Part shown: positions 47,689-57,710 of the stretch, in pieces
Numbering within the stretch: the first letter of the stretch is position 1
Layout: each line of letters opens with the position of its first letter
Origin: DATKZS01 sp035527835 [NCBI: bacterium]
Lineage (GTDB): Bacteria; RBG-13-61-14
DNA: 64,000 nucleotides
Direction: 5' to 3'
Assembly (NCBI GenBank): GCA_035527835.1
Contig: DATKZS010000102.1
Coordinates: forward strand, 15,460 to 79,459
The notes under the pieces: model-generated
Told to the model about the DNA's origin: nothing
Database searches by the model: none
Seen by the model: only the letters and a program-made list of their open reading frames with translations
Made by a program: the position numbers and the translations under genes

Positions 47689-48342
47689 GTGGCGGGCGGC
47701 TTTAACTCCGGGCTCTGGCTGCTCCGCGCCGCTTACCAGTACAACCGGCTCCGCTTCTCGATGCTCCGCCGCGGACTCCGGGGCCGGGCCGAGTTCGGGC
47801 CGCGCTGCGATGTCTGGGCCTCCTGCTTCAACTTCGTGGGCCAGGGCCGGGCGGTGTTCGGGCCCGGATGCATCGTGGAAAGAGGGCCTTTCCCCCTGGT
47901 CCTGGAGATCGCCGCCGGAGGGCTGGTGCAATTTCGCGAGGACGTGTGGGTCCGCGGCAAGTACCGGCCCAACGTCATCACCTGCTTCGAGGGCGCCGCC
48001 GTCAGCATCGGCGCGGGCTCACTCATCAACGGCGCCATCATCTCGGCCCGGACCCAAGTCACCATCGGCAAAAAGGCCATGCTCTCCTGGAACACCACCA
48101 TCATTGACTCCAACCACCATCCCCTTGACAATGACGAGCCGCTCGCGGCCCGGCCCGTGGCCATCGGCGATTACGTGATGATCGGCGCCGGGGCCACCGT
48201 GCTGGCCGGCGCCACCATCGGTGGGCACAGCGTGATCGGCGCGGGGAGCGTGGTGGCGGGGGATATCCCTGACCACGCCGTGGCCGCGGGCTCTCCGGCC
48301 CGGGTCATCCGGCGAATCGGCGACCGCGACCAGTGCCTTTAG
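47689..48342 (+). CDS. Acyltransferase with left-handed beta-helix (LbetaH) fold
   Basis: 217 residues from a GTG at 47689. Hexapeptide repeats dominate residues 95-205: ISIGAGSLINGAIISA, VTIGKKAMLSWNTTII, and VMIGAGATVLAGATIGGHSVIGAGSVV (in part VMIGAGATVLAGATIGG). The catalytic His is probably in DSNHHPLDN. Such enzymes O- or N-acetylate surface sugars; the acceptor is unknown. The N-terminal 90 residues are a beta-helix lead-in. ATG 47761 is a possible later start but would cut this lead-in. Confidence 0.82.
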   Translation: MAGGFNSGLWLLRAAYQYNRLRFSMLRRGLRGRAEFGPRCDVWASCFNFVGQGRAVFGPGCIVERGPFPLVLEIAAGGLVQFREDVWVRGKYRPNVITCFEGAAVSIGAGSLINGAIISARTQVTIGKKAMLSWNTTIIDSNHHPLDNDEPLAARPVAIGDYVMIGAGATVLAGATIGGHSVIGAGSVVAGDIPDHAVAAGSPARVIRRIGDRDQCL

Positions 48343-48525
48343 TCCTGGCCCCGGCCATGATATATTTTCGCGGGGTCCCGGTTGCAAACATTTCAGATCC
48401 GGGTAATCTAATAATTGAAGGGACCGGTTCGGAACGAAAAGGAAGGGATGCGGCCCGGTAGCGCGCAGGCGGAAAACGGGGCCGCGGGCGGAAAAATGGC
48501 CCGGCAAGCCTAAGGAGGTCTCATA

Positions 48526-48954
48526 ATGCCCTATTGTCCGAAATGCGGATACGAGTACGAGGAAGGGGTCGCCGTGTGCGCGGATTGCGAGGTCAAGCTG
48601 GTTGACCACTTGACCGAGGAGAGCTTTGTCGGCGAGATGACGGAAGTCTACTCCAGCTTTTCCGTGGCGGAGGCCGGCATGGTCAAGGAGCTGCTCTACA
48701 ACGAGGGCATCTTCTCGGCCTTGACCAACGAGATGGGCTCATCCATTTTCGGCGGGGTCCCCTCCGACGCCGGCGAGGTCAAGGTGTTCGTGTCCGAGAC
48801 CGACGAGGCCCGCGCCCGCGAGCTGATCGAGACGTACATGGAGGACAACCCACTCGACGAGCCGGACGAGTACTCCATCTGCGGCCACTGCGGGGGCAAG
48901 GTGGACGAAGGAGAGGAAAACTGCCCCTTCTGCGGAGAGCCCATGGAGGAGTGA
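48526..48954 (+). CDS. DUF2007 protein bracketed by two zinc ribbons
   Basis: 142 residues. N-terminal ribbon CPKCGYEYEEGVAVCADCEV, central DUF2007 domain (about residues 45-105, VYSSFSVAEAGMVKELL and VKVFVSETDEARARELI), and C-terminal ribbon CGHCGGKVDEGEENCPFCGE. DUF2007 is a small ferredoxin-like fold thought to sense or bind PII-like signals; function not known. ATG preceded by AAGGAGG. The leader 48343-48525 contains a weak TTGCAA/TAATCT pair but no gene that I can see. Confidence 0.8.
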   Translation: MPYCPKCGYEYEEGVAVCADCEVKLVDHLTEESFVGEMTEVYSSFSVAEAGMVKELLYNEGIFSALTNEMGSSIFGGVPSDAGEVKVFVSETDEARARELIETYMEDNPLDEPDEYSICGHCGGKVDEGEENCPFCGEPMEE

Positions 48955-49019
48955 GACCCTTTCTTTGGCCCCCTATTACAAGCGAGGCCAGTCTTTATCA
49001 GCATGGGTTCAAAAAGTAA

Positions 49020-49104
49020 CCGCAGATGAACGCGGATGAACGCAGATGAAAAAGAAAGATCTTTAATTGTTTTTTCATCCGCGTTCATCTGTGTTCATCT
49101 GCGG
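49020..49104. repeat. Long palindrome, GCAGATGAAC family (copy 2)
   Basis: Arms 49020-49053 and 49071-49104, imperfect, units CGCAGATGAA. Lies in the 418-bp gap 48955-49372 together with a terminator and a weaker palindrome. I see no gene in this gap. Confidence 0.88.
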
Positions 49105-49201
49105 CAAATAAATAAAAATCGGGCAGGACCAGAAACGCAGTTGATCACATTGGCAACTTTATAATCTCAATTCAAGGGAGTATGCCAGCCCGGACCCGGG
49201 C

Positions 49202-49234
49202 ACCCAGCTTCCCGCGGGAGCTGGGTATTTTTTT
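49202..49234 (+). terminator. Strong rho-independent terminator
   Basis: ACCCAGCT (49202-49209) pairs with AGCTGGGT (49219-49226); the loop region TCCCGCGGG is itself self-complementary, extending the stem. T tract 49228-49234. It ends the DUF2007 transcript before pabA. Confidence 0.8.
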
Positions 49235-49264
49235 ATCAACAAGATGGGGTAAAATGGAAAACAA

Positions 49265-49342
49265 GGATGAAGTGTGAAGGTTGAAGGATGAAAATACGCC
49301 TTACATTCGAGGATGAGTTCATCCTTCATCATTTCCTTGACC
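49265..49342. repeat. Weak palindrome, GGATGAAGG family
   Basis: GGATGAAG and GAAGGATGAA units on the left (49265-49293) and TTCATCCTTCATCATTTCC on the right (49318-49336) form imperfect inverted arms. Same design as the clearer palindromes but more decayed. Confidence 0.55.
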
Positions 49343-49372
49343 ACCATGCTTGATCCTTGAGGTGAGGTCGGC

Positions 49373-49941
49373 GTGCGGATCCTGATGATAGATAATTACG
49401 ATTCCTTCACCTACAACCTGGTCCAGGCCCTGGGGGCGATGGGCCATGAGCTCATGGTGTTCCGGAACGACCGGATCACGGTGGACGAAATCCGGCCGCT
49501 TCGCCCCGAGCGCATCGTCATCTCGCCGGGTCCGGGCCGGCCGGAGCAGTCCGGGGCGGCGATGGACGTGATCCGGGCGTTTTCCCCCGAGATTTGGACC
49601 CTGGGCGTGTGCCTGGGCCACCAATGCATCGGCTCGGTGTTCGGCATGCCGGTGGTCCAGGCCCCGGAGATCATGCATGGCAAGACCTCCTGGGTCGTCC
49701 ACGACGGCCAGGACATTCACCAGGGCGTGGCCAACCCGTTCCAGGCCATGCGCTATCATTCGCTGGCTCTGCGGGAGGAGGACCTGCCGGAGTTCCTGGC
49801 GCCCACCGCCCGCACCCTGGAGGGCACGCTCATGGGCGTGCGCCATAAGATCTGGAAGCTGGCCGGGGTACAATACCATCCCGAGTCCTTCCTCACCGGC
49901 CAGGGTTTGAGGGTCCTCCGGAATTTCATGGAGTTGCCCGG

Positions 49942-49945
<4 letters not shown>
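49373..49945 (+). CDS. pabA: Aminodeoxychorismate/anthranilate synthase glutaminase subunit
   Basis: 190 residues, class I glutamine amidotransferase: nucleophile Cys in GVCLGHQCIG, oxyanion SPGPGRPEQSG, His-Glu in GVQYHPESF, and MRYHSL. It supplies ammonia to PabB, whose gene overlaps its stop by 4 bases. GTG start after GAGGTGAGG. May also serve anthranilate synthase. Confidence 0.92.
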
Positions 49946-51381
<1,436 letters not shown>

Positions 51382-51426
51382 GGCGATGCCGCGGCCTCGA
51401 AACCGTCTCATCCTGCTCAGAAAAAC

Positions 51427-51493
51427 GATCGAGCGGCGAGGAGCGAGGGGTTCCGGAAAATTACCTCGATTCCCGCTCCTCGATCCTCGCTCC
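51427..51493. repeat. Palindrome, GGAGCGAGGA family
   Basis: Left arm 51427-51450 (GATCGAGCGGCGAGGAGCGA ...) and right arm 51464-51493 (CCTCGATTCCCGCTCCTCGA ...) are imperfect inverted arms of GAGCGAG-type units. Lies between the convergent pabB and HD-GYP genes. Confidence 0.7.
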
Positions 51494-51561
51494 TTTTCAT
51501 GATTTCCGGGCTCCGCCTCGGGGCATGAGGAATTGTCTGGGAGATCCTCCCAACCATTACA

Positions 51562-53088
51562 CTAGAAGGGCGTGCGCGTGGACTCCAGGGCCTTCTCGGC
51601 CTCGCCTGATTTCTTCTTCTGGTTATCCTCGATGATTCGGACGAACACTTCCACGATGCCGGCGTCGAACTGCGTGCCGGAAAAGCGGCGCAGCTCCTTG
51701 ATCGCCTTTTGCTGATTCATGGCCTTGCGGTAGGGGCGATCCGAGGTCATGGCGTCGTAAGAGTCCGCCACCGCCAGGATACGGGCGCCCAGCGGAATTT
51801 TATCGCCCCGGATCCCGTCCGGATACCCCTCGCCGTCGTACCACTCGTGGTGGAAATACACCAGCGGAACGATGTCGCGCAGGAAATGGATGGACTCGAG
51901 AATCTGCTTGCCCATCACGCAGTGGTCCTTGAACATCTCGTGCTCTTCCCGCGTGATCTTCTCCGGCTTGTTCAGGGCCTCCAGCTTGATCCCGATCTTG
52001 CCGATGTCGTGCAGGAGGCCCGCCCATTCGATCTTCTCGAGCTCCTCCGGCGATAGCTTGAGCTCGCGCGCGATCATCACCGCCAGCTCGGTCACCCGCC
52101 GCGAGTGGCCCGAGGTGTACTTGTCCTTGGCCTCCAGCGTGCTCACCAGGCCCTGGATCGTCTCCCGGAACGTCCGCTGCAGGTTCTCGAACAGGCGAGC
52201 GTTCTCGATCGCCTGCGCCGCCCGGGAGGCCAGGATGATGAGCAGCTTGGCCTGCCCCTCCGTGTACTTGAAGTTGCGCATGTACGAATAGACATTGATG
52301 GTGCCCACGATCTTGTCCCGCACCTTGAGCGGCACCGACAGCAAAGAGGAAAGTCCCTTGCGCTCGGGAGGGGACTTGAAGAACCTCCGCCCCTTCGCTC
52401 CCGGCACGATCAGGAACGGGTTGTCCTTGAGCCAGCCCAGCAGCGAGCCGTAATCCAGGTCGCCCAAAAGCTCGTCCCGGTCATCGGCGTTGCACAGCGT
52501 GTGCGAAATGTTGATCGTCGGCTGGCTCGGATAGTCCCGCTCCTCCTCCAGGATCAGGTTCACCGCGTCGGCCTCCAACTCGCTCTTGGTCGTCTCCAGA
52601 ATGAGCTGAAGAATATGCTCAAGGCTCAACGAAGTGGTCATGGCCTCGCTCACCTTGTAGAGGCTCATCACCTCCTTGAGCTTCACGTTCTCCTGCTCCA
52701 GACGCTGCTTCTCCAGCGCCCGCTTGATGATCTGCAAAAGCTCGTCCATCTTGAACGGCTTCAGGATGTAATCGTAAGCCCCCTGCTTCATGGCCTGGAT
52801 CGCCGTCTCCACCGTGCCGAACCCGGTCATGATGATCGTGATCAGCTCGAACTTCCGCTTCCTCACTTCCTTGAGCAGGTCAATGCCCCCCATCTGCGGC
52901 ATCATCAGGTCCGTGATCATGAGGTCAAAGGGGTGCGTCTCCAACTCCGTGAGCGCCGCCAGGCCGTCTTCAACCGACTTGACCACGCACCCTTCCGAGG
53001 AAAGAAAATCGGAGAGAATGGACCGGATCACTTTCTCGTCGTCCACCACCAGGATTCGGGGGTTTTCCTTGCCATAAATATATTCCAT
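51562..53088 (-). CDS. Response regulator with GAF and HD-GYP output (c-di-GMP phosphodiesterase)
   Basis: 508 residues from ATG 53088. Receiver domain with Asp60 in MITDLMMPQMGG, coiled-coil linker (about residues 120-160, ALEKQRLEQENVKLKEV), GAF domain (165-305), then HD-GYP with HSRRVTELAVMIA, LLHDIGKIGIK, HEMFKDHCVMG and the signature HHEWYDGEGYPDGIRG. The metal and GYP residues are intact, so c-di-GMP hydrolysis is expected. Upstream ATG 53211 would add unrelated sequence and was rejected. No kinase gene is adjacent. Confidence 0.93.
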   Translation of the reverse strand: MEYIYGKENPRILVVDDEKVIRSILSDFLSSEGCVVKSVEDGLAALTELETHPFDLMITDLMMPQMGGIDLLKEVRKRKFELITIIMTGFGTVETAIQAMKQGAYDYILKPFKMDELLQIIKRALEKQRLEQENVKLKEVMSLYKVSEAMTTSLSLEHILQLILETTKSELEADAVNLILEEERDYPSQPTINISHTLCNADDRDELLGDLDYGSLLGWLKDNPFLIVPGAKGRRFFKSPPERKGLSSLLSVPLKVRDKIVGTINVYSYMRNFKYTEGQAKLLIILASRAAQAIENARLFENLQRTFRETIQGLVSTLEAKDKYTSGHSRRVTELAVMIARELKLSPEELEKIEWAGLLHDIGKIGIKLEALNKPEKITREEHEMFKDHCVMGKQILESIHFLRDIVPLVYFHHEWYDGEGYPDGIRGDKIPLGARILAVADSYDAMTSDRPYRKAMNQQKAIKELRRFSGTQFDAGIVEVFVRIIEDNQKKKSGEAEKALESTRTPF

Positions 53089-53217
53089 CTCTTTGCTTCC
53101 CCCTATAAATCTAGAGAATCCGGGGGAAAATGTCAAAGGACCATGAGTCGCGGATGATTTTCCGAACCATGGAAAATACCAGCCGCCGCCCGGAAGCAAT
53201 AGAGTCTTCATTCGTTC

Positions 53218-53724
53218 TTATCGCTCAAGATGAGTCCTTGCCCCGCTCCCGCCCTTGGCGAAGAAGATGCCCTTGAAGTTGTCCCGCACGAACGTCCCGG
53301 CCTTGGGGTTGTCGGCCAGCAGCGCCTCCAGCTCGTCGTCCGAGAGCCGGACCTTGTCGTTCTCGATGATCGCCCGCGCCGCGTGGTAGCAGTAGCGCAG
53401 CCGGTCGTTGGCCATGACATTGAGGCCCTTGGTCTTATACATGTAGGCCACGGCCGCAGACCCGGAGAAGGCATCCAGCGCCGACTCCACGCCCTCCGGC
53501 GTATGCTTCCAAATCCAGTCCACCAGCTTCTGCTTGGAGCCGATGTAGTTGGTGATGTACTTGGGGCGCTCTTCCGAATGCGGAATGGCGAATGCGGATT
53601 GAGGAATTTCATCAGCACCCTCTTCCAATTCCGCATTCCGCATTCCGCGTTCCGCAATCCAAAGGGCCGCGTCGGTCTCCAGCAGGAACGCCAACCGTTC
53701 GTAATCAGTAGCAAAAAGCTCCAT
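53218..53724 (-). pseudogene. Truncated D12-class adenine DNA methylase with a palindrome inserted in frame
   Basis: 168 residues. Sequence from PKYITNYIGSKQKLVDWI through DAFSGSAAVAYMYKTKG is the N-terminal half of a Dam/D12 N6-adenine methyltransferase (motif I FSGSAAV). The catalytic DPPY motif is missing because the gene stops early (53218). Between the true N-terminus (MELFATDYERLAFLLETDA) and the YIGSKQK motif is a 30-odd-residue insert (WIAERGMRNAELEE and PQSAFAIPHSEE) that is just the translation of the palindrome at 53576-53660. It is presumably non-functional. It lies in an A+T-richer island. Confidence 0.8.
53576..53660. repeat. Long palindrome, GAATGCG family, inside a coding frame
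   Basis: Arms 53576-53608 and 53627-53660, units GAATGCG (period 7), imperfect, loop about 18 bases. Lies in frame in the methylase remnant, so the host gene had to gain a multiple of three bases to stay open. Confidence 0.88.
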
Positions 53725-53884
53725 TCACATCCTCGCGGGAGCTTTGGTCCAGGCAGGTCGTCCAGGCCCATGACAAGCTCCTGCGGGATATATACCGGCG
53801 GAAAGTGAAAAGTGTCGGAAAAAAGTTGAAAAAAATTTATGAGGCGGACTTCAGGGTAGTTAAACTGGCCTGTTTCGCACGTTG

Positions 53885-55588
53885 TTAAAAGAAAAATTCT
53901 TTGGCTTTTGAAATGATTAGTTCACTCCTGGCCTTACAGAACTCCTCAAACTTGTTGTGTTTCCAAAGTTCACGGTTCATGGGGATAAGCTGCTGTTCCA
54001 GGGACGCAATGCCACCTTCCGTACTGGCAATCTCTGCAAGATAGTCAGAAGGCAGACGGTTCCCTATCTGTATGTTTGTTCGAGGAGTCAAAAAAGCTAA
54101 GTTAGCCACCGAGGTAATCTTATCTTCCAAGACTCGTATTGCTTCTTCAATCTCCTGGCTAAGTGAAACCTCTCCTTCGGCTTGAGCTTCTTCGAGCATA
54201 TTACGCAAATCAGCCCTCTGCCCATCAAAGGTTTCATCGGGGAAAATATGATGGAAATGCCAAGGGCTATTATCAATTGGCAAGGGGTCTCCCACCCTGA
54301 ATTCCGATTGCTTCCAATCAACCGCATTGGTCTTTCGACAAATCATATATAGCAGAGTCACATATGCAGATCTAAAACCTGCAACACGTAATTTATCTGG
54401 GGAAAGATGATGACTCGCTGTCTCCAAGTCAAGGGCGTTCTTGTGCTTGAAAAGTGCGGATATGTCTTTATTTTGTCTTGTTGCCCTAATATCAGCGCCA
54501 TATTTGCTCAAGGCCCGTTCATGGTATCTTCCAGATACAAGACTGAGTATGAGCCATCGCTTGAGTTTGTCCTTTTCCTCATCGGTTGCTTTGATATGAG
54601 TTGCTAGATAATAAGCGGCAACGCTGAGCGGATAGTATGATCTGATAAACCTAAAATTGGTTAGGTCCAATTCGTCCCGCATGAGAGAAATCAGTTTGTC
54701 TATTCCATGAGTTGTAATTTTCCAGGATGATTCGTAAAGTTCTGACCTCATCATTCCATAATATTTTGATTTTGGGCTTTCGGGGGCTAAATGCTTCACG
54801 AGATGCTGTTCTGTATGAACAGCGGTCCATACTTGAAAGACAAAAGTTGGGTCTTCGATTTGATCAAATCCCATTTCCAAATTCATTTTCTTTAAGAGCT
54901 CATAAGTCCTCCGAAAAACTCCAGGCCAACAGCGGGATATGCCTGCCATTGTGAGTTGAGCTTCGCTAAGCTCCAACCCGGCAATGTTTGATCTCTTAAA
55001 AATGTCAAGAACAGTTGAATACTCAGAGTGGCGAATAGTTTGATTGGGTATCTCGCGATTTGATAAAATCCCTTTGAGACGATTGATCTGCTTTGCATAG
55101 GTTTTTTTCTGCGACTCGCTTGCGTGGTACTCAAAATACAAGGACTCCCCGGCCTCATCAAAACTCCTCTTGTTGCCCTCTGCATCTCTGAGTATATCAA
55201 GGCGAAGACTGTCAGGGCCATCACTGTAGGTAAACTTTTCCTCTCTTAAATCAAACTTCAGCGGAACGTTTCCATTTAAAACAAGCTGCAATGCTGTAAG
55301 GCGTTGTTGACCATCAATTATCGCCACAACGTTTTTGCTTGGCTTTACTTCTTCTTGGCTATACCCAAGGGAGCGCATTGGAAAGTCAACTTCATCCGGT
55401 TCCCAAAGCATTATTTGTCCAATCGGATAGCCGTTGTATAAGCTATCCCAAAGCTTCAGTATTCGCTCATTGTCCCAAACAAACGTGCGCTGAAATTCTG
55501 GAAGTTGATAATCGCCCCTATCAACGCGCAGGAGATGGGTCTCGATCTTAGGGGTTTCTGCCTTGACGTCAAGTATAGCTACAACCAT
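53885..55588 (-). CDS. DUF262/DUF1524 protein (GmrSD-like, probable defence)
   Basis: 567 residues. N-terminal DUF262 (ParB-like nucleotidase) with YQLPEFQRTFVWD, IDGQQRLTALQLVL, a distinct DGQQR hallmark; C-terminal DUF1524-type HNH with WHFHHIFPDETFDGQRADLR (HHIFP). Type IV enzymes of the GmrSD family cut glucosylated hydroxymethylcytosine DNA of phages using this pair fused in one chain. Base composition is clearly A+T-richer than the flanks (codons such as TTT, AAA and ATA are common), so I infer recent transfer. ATG has AAGGAGAC upstream. Whether it targets modified DNA is untested. Confidence 0.85.
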   Translation of the reverse strand: MVVAILDVKAETPKIETHLLRVDRGDYQLPEFQRTFVWDNERILKLWDSLYNGYPIGQIMLWEPDEVDFPMRSLGYSQEEVKPSKNVVAIIDGQQRLTALQLVLNGNVPLKFDLREEKFTYSDGPDSLRLDILRDAEGNKRSFDEAGESLYFEYHASESQKKTYAKQINRLKGILSNREIPNQTIRHSEYSTVLDIFKRSNIAGLELSEAQLTMAGISRCWPGVFRRTYELLKKMNLEMGFDQIEDPTFVFQVWTAVHTEQHLVKHLAPESPKSKYYGMMRSELYESSWKITTHGIDKLISLMRDELDLTNFRFIRSYYPLSVAAYYLATHIKATDEEKDKLKRWLILSLVSGRYHERALSKYGADIRATRQNKDISALFKHKNALDLETASHHLSPDKLRVAGFRSAYVTLLYMICRKTNAVDWKQSEFRVGDPLPIDNSPWHFHHIFPDETFDGQRADLRNMLEEAQAEGEVSLSQEIEEAIRVLEDKITSVANLAFLTPRTNIQIGNRLPSDYLAEIASTEGGIASLEQQLIPMNRELWKHNKFEEFCKARSELIISKAKEFFF

Positions 55589-55651
55589 GATTGTCTCCTT
55601 GGTATCTGCGCATAACCTTCACATTGAATCTAGCCTTATACCACACTGATC

Positions 55652-55989
55652 TTAGTGAGGCAACTCGACCTTGACGCAAGCTTCTATCGAGAAGAATTCA
55701 TCCGTCTCGATTACTGGCCCGCGCATGCCGCGATAGGGGGAGAGCGTGGTCTGGTGGTAGTCAAGAAAATCCTCGAGTAGCGACTTGATCCCCTTCTCCA
55801 CCAGCCGGTTGATAATCCAGTCGGCCTCTTCCTGGGCCTCGGGGTTGCCGGGGAGGTACTCGATGACCAGGTCCAGCCCGGGGCCGGGCCCTTGGACCCA
55901 GACGCCGATGGGTTCTTAGTGGGGATCGCGGAGGCGGTCGCGGAGCGTAACTCGATCATGTAGCGGAGCTTGAGTCCGTGACTCTTCAT
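55652..55989 (-). pseudogene. Frameshifted small gene of unknown function
   Basis: The ATG at 55989 overlaps the stop of the neighbour upstream. It reads MKSHGLKLRYMIELRSATAS ... PTKN and then must shift frame near 55910 to continue sensibly as IGVWVQGPGPGLDLVIEYLP, followed by EADWIINRLVEKGIKSLLEDF and ending VKVELPH at 55652. In the alternative frame an in-frame TAA (about 55914) has the same disabling effect. I read this as a broken gene of about 112 codons; the family is not recognised. Confidence 0.55.
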
Positions 55990-56123
55990 TCCCACTCCTC
56001 CGCGATCCGGAAGTGTTCTTCGAGGATGCTCTGATCGGCTTCATCGAATCTCTCTTTGTTCTCGGCCTTGTACTTCTGCCAGGTATTCCAGTCCTCGATC
56101 ATCCCCGGCTCCGACGCCTCCAT
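55986..56123 (-). CDS. Small acidic ORF, partner of the broken gene
   Basis: 45 residues (MEASEPGMIEDWNTWQKYKA, ending RIAEEWE), stop overlapping the start of the next small gene. The same frame stays open upstream to 56198 (LETDDTRLIDLFDDRDRRFH) until a TGA, with protein-like composition, so the gene is probably truncated at its N-terminus. Family not recognised. A two-gene small cassette such as a toxin-antitoxin pair is one guess only. Confidence 0.45.
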   Translation of the reverse strand: MEASEPGMIEDWNTWQKYKAENKERFDEADQSILEEHFRIAEEWE

Positions 56124-56361
56124 GATCAACTCCGCGTGGAAGCGCCGGTCCCGGTCATCGAAGAGGTCAATGAGGCGGGTGTCGTCCGTCTCCAGCGCTC
56201 ACTGAATTGCCTGCGAACCAGGGAGGACGAATAGACTCCGCCCCCATGCGGTGCTAAAATATTTTCCGGTCCGAGCGCTGTCCCCTGGGCGGGAAGTTTC
56301 CCATATTCTATCAGTGTCAGATGCATATTCTCGACCAATTAACATTACGGGAGGTGTTGAG

Positions 56362-57540
56362 ATGAAGGAAGCAGTTATCGTATCCGGTGTGCGCACGGCC
56401 ATCGGCAAGTTCGGCGGGAGCTTGAAGGACGTTCCCGCGCCCGACCTGATGGGCATGGTGATCAAGGAGGCGGTCAAGCGATCCAAGACCGCGCCCGAGA
56501 CCGTCGGCGACGTGATCGTGGGCCAGTGCATGCAGCGCACCGACGAGCTGGTTACCGCGCGGCTGGCCGCGCTCAAGGCCGGCCTGCCCATCAGCGTCCC
56601 CGGCGTCACCATCCAGCGCAACTGCGCCTCCGGCATGCAGGCCGTGATCTACGCGGCGCAGCAGATAATGCTGGGCGACGAGGACGTGATGGTGGCGGGC
56701 GGCGTCGAGGTCATGAGCCGCGTGCCCTACAGCCTCAGCGACGCGCGGTGGGGCAAGCGTCTCCAGCACGGCGAGATGCGCGACGGCGTCTGGGACGGGC
56801 TCACCGACGCCTGGTCCGGACTTATCATGGGCCTCACCGCCGAGAACCTCGCCGCCAAGTACAACATCTCCCGCGAGGAGCAGGACGAGGTGTCGCTCCG
56901 CTCCCACCATAACGCCGAGGCCGCCACCAAGGCCGGCAGGTTCAAGGACGAGATCATGCCCGTCGAGATGCCCTCGAAAAAAGGACCGCCCACCTTCTTC
57001 GACACCGACGAGCACTTCCGCCCCGGAATGAAAATGGAGGACCTGTCCCGCCTCAAGCCGAGCTTTAAAAAGGACGGCACCGTCACCGCCGGCAATGCCT
57101 CCGGCATTAACGACGCCGCCGCCGCCCTCGTCCTCATGAGCGCCGACAAGGCCAAGGAGCTGGGCGCAGCTCCCGTCGCCCGCCTCCGCGGCTACGCCGT
57201 CGCCGGCGTCGAGCCCGAGCTCATGGGATACGGGCCGGTGCCCGCCACCAAAAAAGCGCTCGCGCGCGCGGGAATGAAACTCGAAGACATGGAGCTCATC
57301 GAGTGCAACGAGGCCTTCGCCGCCCAGTACCTCACCTGCGAAAAACTGCTCGGACTCAAGCGCGACATCACCAACGTCAACGGCTCCGGCATCGCCCTCG
57401 GCCATCCCGTCGGCTGCACCGGCGCCCGCATCATCGTCACCCTGTTGAACGAGATGAAGCGCCGCGGCAATACCCTGGGCCTCGCCACCCTCTGCGTCGG
57501 CGGAGGCATGGGCGCGACAACCATCTGGGAAATGATGTAA
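56362..57540 (+). CDS. Acetyl-CoA acetyltransferase (thiolase)
   Basis: 392 residues from ATG 56362 (GGGAGGTG upstream). Acyl-enzyme Cys88 in QRNCASGMQ, His in CNEAFAAQYL, NGSGIALGHPVGCTGARI and the C-terminal Cys in LCVGGGMG. Condenses two acetyl-CoA or cleaves acetoacetyl-CoA/3-ketoacyl-CoA. No hbd or fadB is adjacent, so direction is unknown. An in-frame extension upstream is not protein-like. Confidence 0.94.
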   Translation: MKEAVIVSGVRTAIGKFGGSLKDVPAPDLMGMVIKEAVKRSKTAPETVGDVIVGQCMQRTDELVTARLAALKAGLPISVPGVTIQRNCASGMQAVIYAAQQIMLGDEDVMVAGGVEVMSRVPYSLSDARWGKRLQHGEMRDGVWDGLTDAWSGLIMGLTAENLAAKYNISREEQDEVSLRSHHNAEAATKAGRFKDEIMPVEMPSKKGPPTFFDTDEHFRPGMKMEDLSRLKPSFKKDGTVTAGNASGINDAAAALVLMSADKAKELGAAPVARLRGYAVAGVEPELMGYGPVPATKKALARAGMKLEDMELIECNEAFAAQYLTCEKLLGLKRDITNVNGSGIALGHPVGCTGARIIVTLLNEMKRRGNTLGLATLCVGGGMGATTIWEMM

Positions 57541-57576
57541 GCGAAGGGCATCTTGCAAGGCGGAGCAGAATAATTA

Positions 57577-57655
57577 AGCCGCAGATGAACGCAGATTAAC
57601 GCAGATAAATATTATAATCCTAATTATCTGCGTTAATCTGCGTTCATCTGCGGCT
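57577..57655. repeat. Long perfect palindrome, GCAGATGAAC family (copy 3)
   Basis: Arms 57577-57608 and 57624-57655 are perfect 32-base inverted copies around a 15-base loop; each arm is GCAGATGAAC, GCAGATTAAC, GCAGATAA. Lies between the thiolase and the next gene. Confidence 0.94.
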
Positions 57656-57710
57656 AAAATCTTTTTCCCTCTTTTTATTACTCCCGGCAAATTTGCTAGA
57701 CTATAATCGC

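Noticed and set aside
51510-51560. tRNA-like stretch on the minus strand (TAGTGTAATGGTTGGGAGG)
   Set aside because: The first bases recall a D-arm, but no acceptor stem, anticodon loop or T-arm can be folded around it.
57702-57707. TATAAT as promoter of the PMT-like gene (leaderless transcript)
   Set aside because: It ends 3 bases before the ATG, so transcription from it would start inside the codon or later. No -35 partner is evident; chance is more likely.
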